This document shows positions 6,746 to 7,044 of a DNA stretch of 7,044 bases, in pieces. This DNA is from Balneolales bacterium (GTDB taxonomy: Bacteria; Bacteroidota; Rhodothermia; Balneolales; Natronogracilivirgulaceae). Every line of letters starts with the position of its first letter. Positions within the stretch are counted from its first letter, which is position 1. A model generated the notes under the pieces. That model did not search any database, had not been told where the DNA came from, and saw only the letters and a list, made by a program, of their open reading frames with translations. The stretch spans positions 1-7,044 of the forward strand of contig SLLW01000065.1 of the NCBI GenBank assembly GCA_007133875.1, read 5' to 3'. Both the position numbers and the translations under genes were made by a program.

Positions 6746-7044
6746 TCAATAATGTTCGGCCGTAATCGTATATACGGTCGAGAATGTTCCACTCTTGTAT
6801 GAACCGGCATCAATCGTTCCAAATAATTCCAATTCAGCGATGCCACGGTAACCACCGTTATCCGATTCGGTAAACCGTATTTCTGCATTTTTTCCGTTCA
6901 CCGTTACATTCTGCTCCTGTTGAACATTACGGCTTATCCGGGCTTCCGGCTCAAAGTGTATCATTCGTTCACTATGATCGAGCAAAGCAGTCTCACCTTT
7001 TATGCTCAGCAACATTTCTGAATCAGGCTGGGCCGGAATCGATA
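6746..7044 (-). CDS. DUF4402-like secreted protein, C-terminal part (start outside window)
   Basis: An open frame enters at the window end and stops with TGA at 6748-6746, giving 99 visible residues. An internal ATG at 7015 is not the start, because the frame continues upstream with SIPAQPDSE. That stretch aligns with the central block of the other small proteins: AQPDSEMLLSI here, GQANASVLLNF in the 478-1 protein and GMPNAEVRISF in the 2585-2019 protein. The end, LELFGTIDAGSYKSGTFSTVYTITAEHY in overall pattern, matches the closing strands of DUF4402: FG, then G-x-Y-x-SG-x-F, then alternating hydrophobics and Y. The missing N-terminal half should hold the signal peptide and the L-x-FG block. 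It precedes the large T9SS gene on the same strand by 452 nt, so it may be a separate transcript of the same locus. Confidence 0.7.
   Translation of the reverse strand, partial: SIPAQPDSEMLLSIKGETALLDHSERMIHFEPEARISRNVQQEQNVTVNGKNAEIRFTESDNGGYRGIAELELFGTIDAGSYKSGTFSTVYTITAEHY

Noticed and set aside
6694..6888. 64-residue minus-strand open frame
   Set aside because: It overlaps the partial DUF4402-like gene in another frame; the latter has the conserved closing-strand pattern.

Overview
The window looks like part of a chromosome from the Bacteroidota/FCB assemblage, most likely a Balneolales/Rhodothermia- or Ignavibacteria-like bacterium. The main reason is the C-terminus of the large central protein. 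It carries the NYPNPFNP motif, followed by LTVYDMLGRQV, a WDA..SSGTYIYRL segment and a lysine end, which is the type A sorting domain of the type IX secretion system (T9SS) in the form common in those lineages. The exact taxon is an inference; no rRNA or housekeeping marker is present.

All six genes read on the minus strand, so transcription runs from high to low coordinates. In that order they are: (a) 7044-6746, the C-terminal part of a DUF4402-like secreted protein whose start lies outside the window; (b) a 450-nt non-coding stretch with two inverted repeats; (c) 6293-2733, a ~1186-residue cysteine-free T9SS-exported surface protein built of beta-solenoid repeats, an Ig-like domain and a sorting domain; (d) a 147-nt gap; (e) three closely packed small exported proteins, 2585-2019, 2017-1406 and 1393-860, separated by 1 and 12 nt; (f) a 381-nt AT-rich gap; (g) 478-1, a well-formed DUF4402 protein whose C-terminus runs off the window.

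The five small proteins appear to be distant members of one family. Each of the four with a visible N-terminus has a Sec signal peptide. The family shares an early block of the form (D/P)L-x-FG, a central block of the form G-x-x-N-x-x-V, and a C-terminal block of the form GG/FG-x-(I/V)-...-G-(T/A/S)Y-x-G-x-(F/I)-x-(V/I)-x-(V/I)-x-Y. The second and third genes of the packed trio are the closest pair and look like a tandem duplication. None of the small proteins with a visible C-terminus has a T9SS sorting domain, whereas the large protein does.

The simplest reading is a cell-envelope or extracellular surface-structure locus: one large T9SS adhesin or matrix protein together with several pilin-like beta-sandwich subunits. 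No chaperone, usher, enzyme or regulator is visible here, so assembly and function remain inference. No tRNA, rRNA, CRISPR array, insertion sequence or convincing Rho-independent terminator was found.
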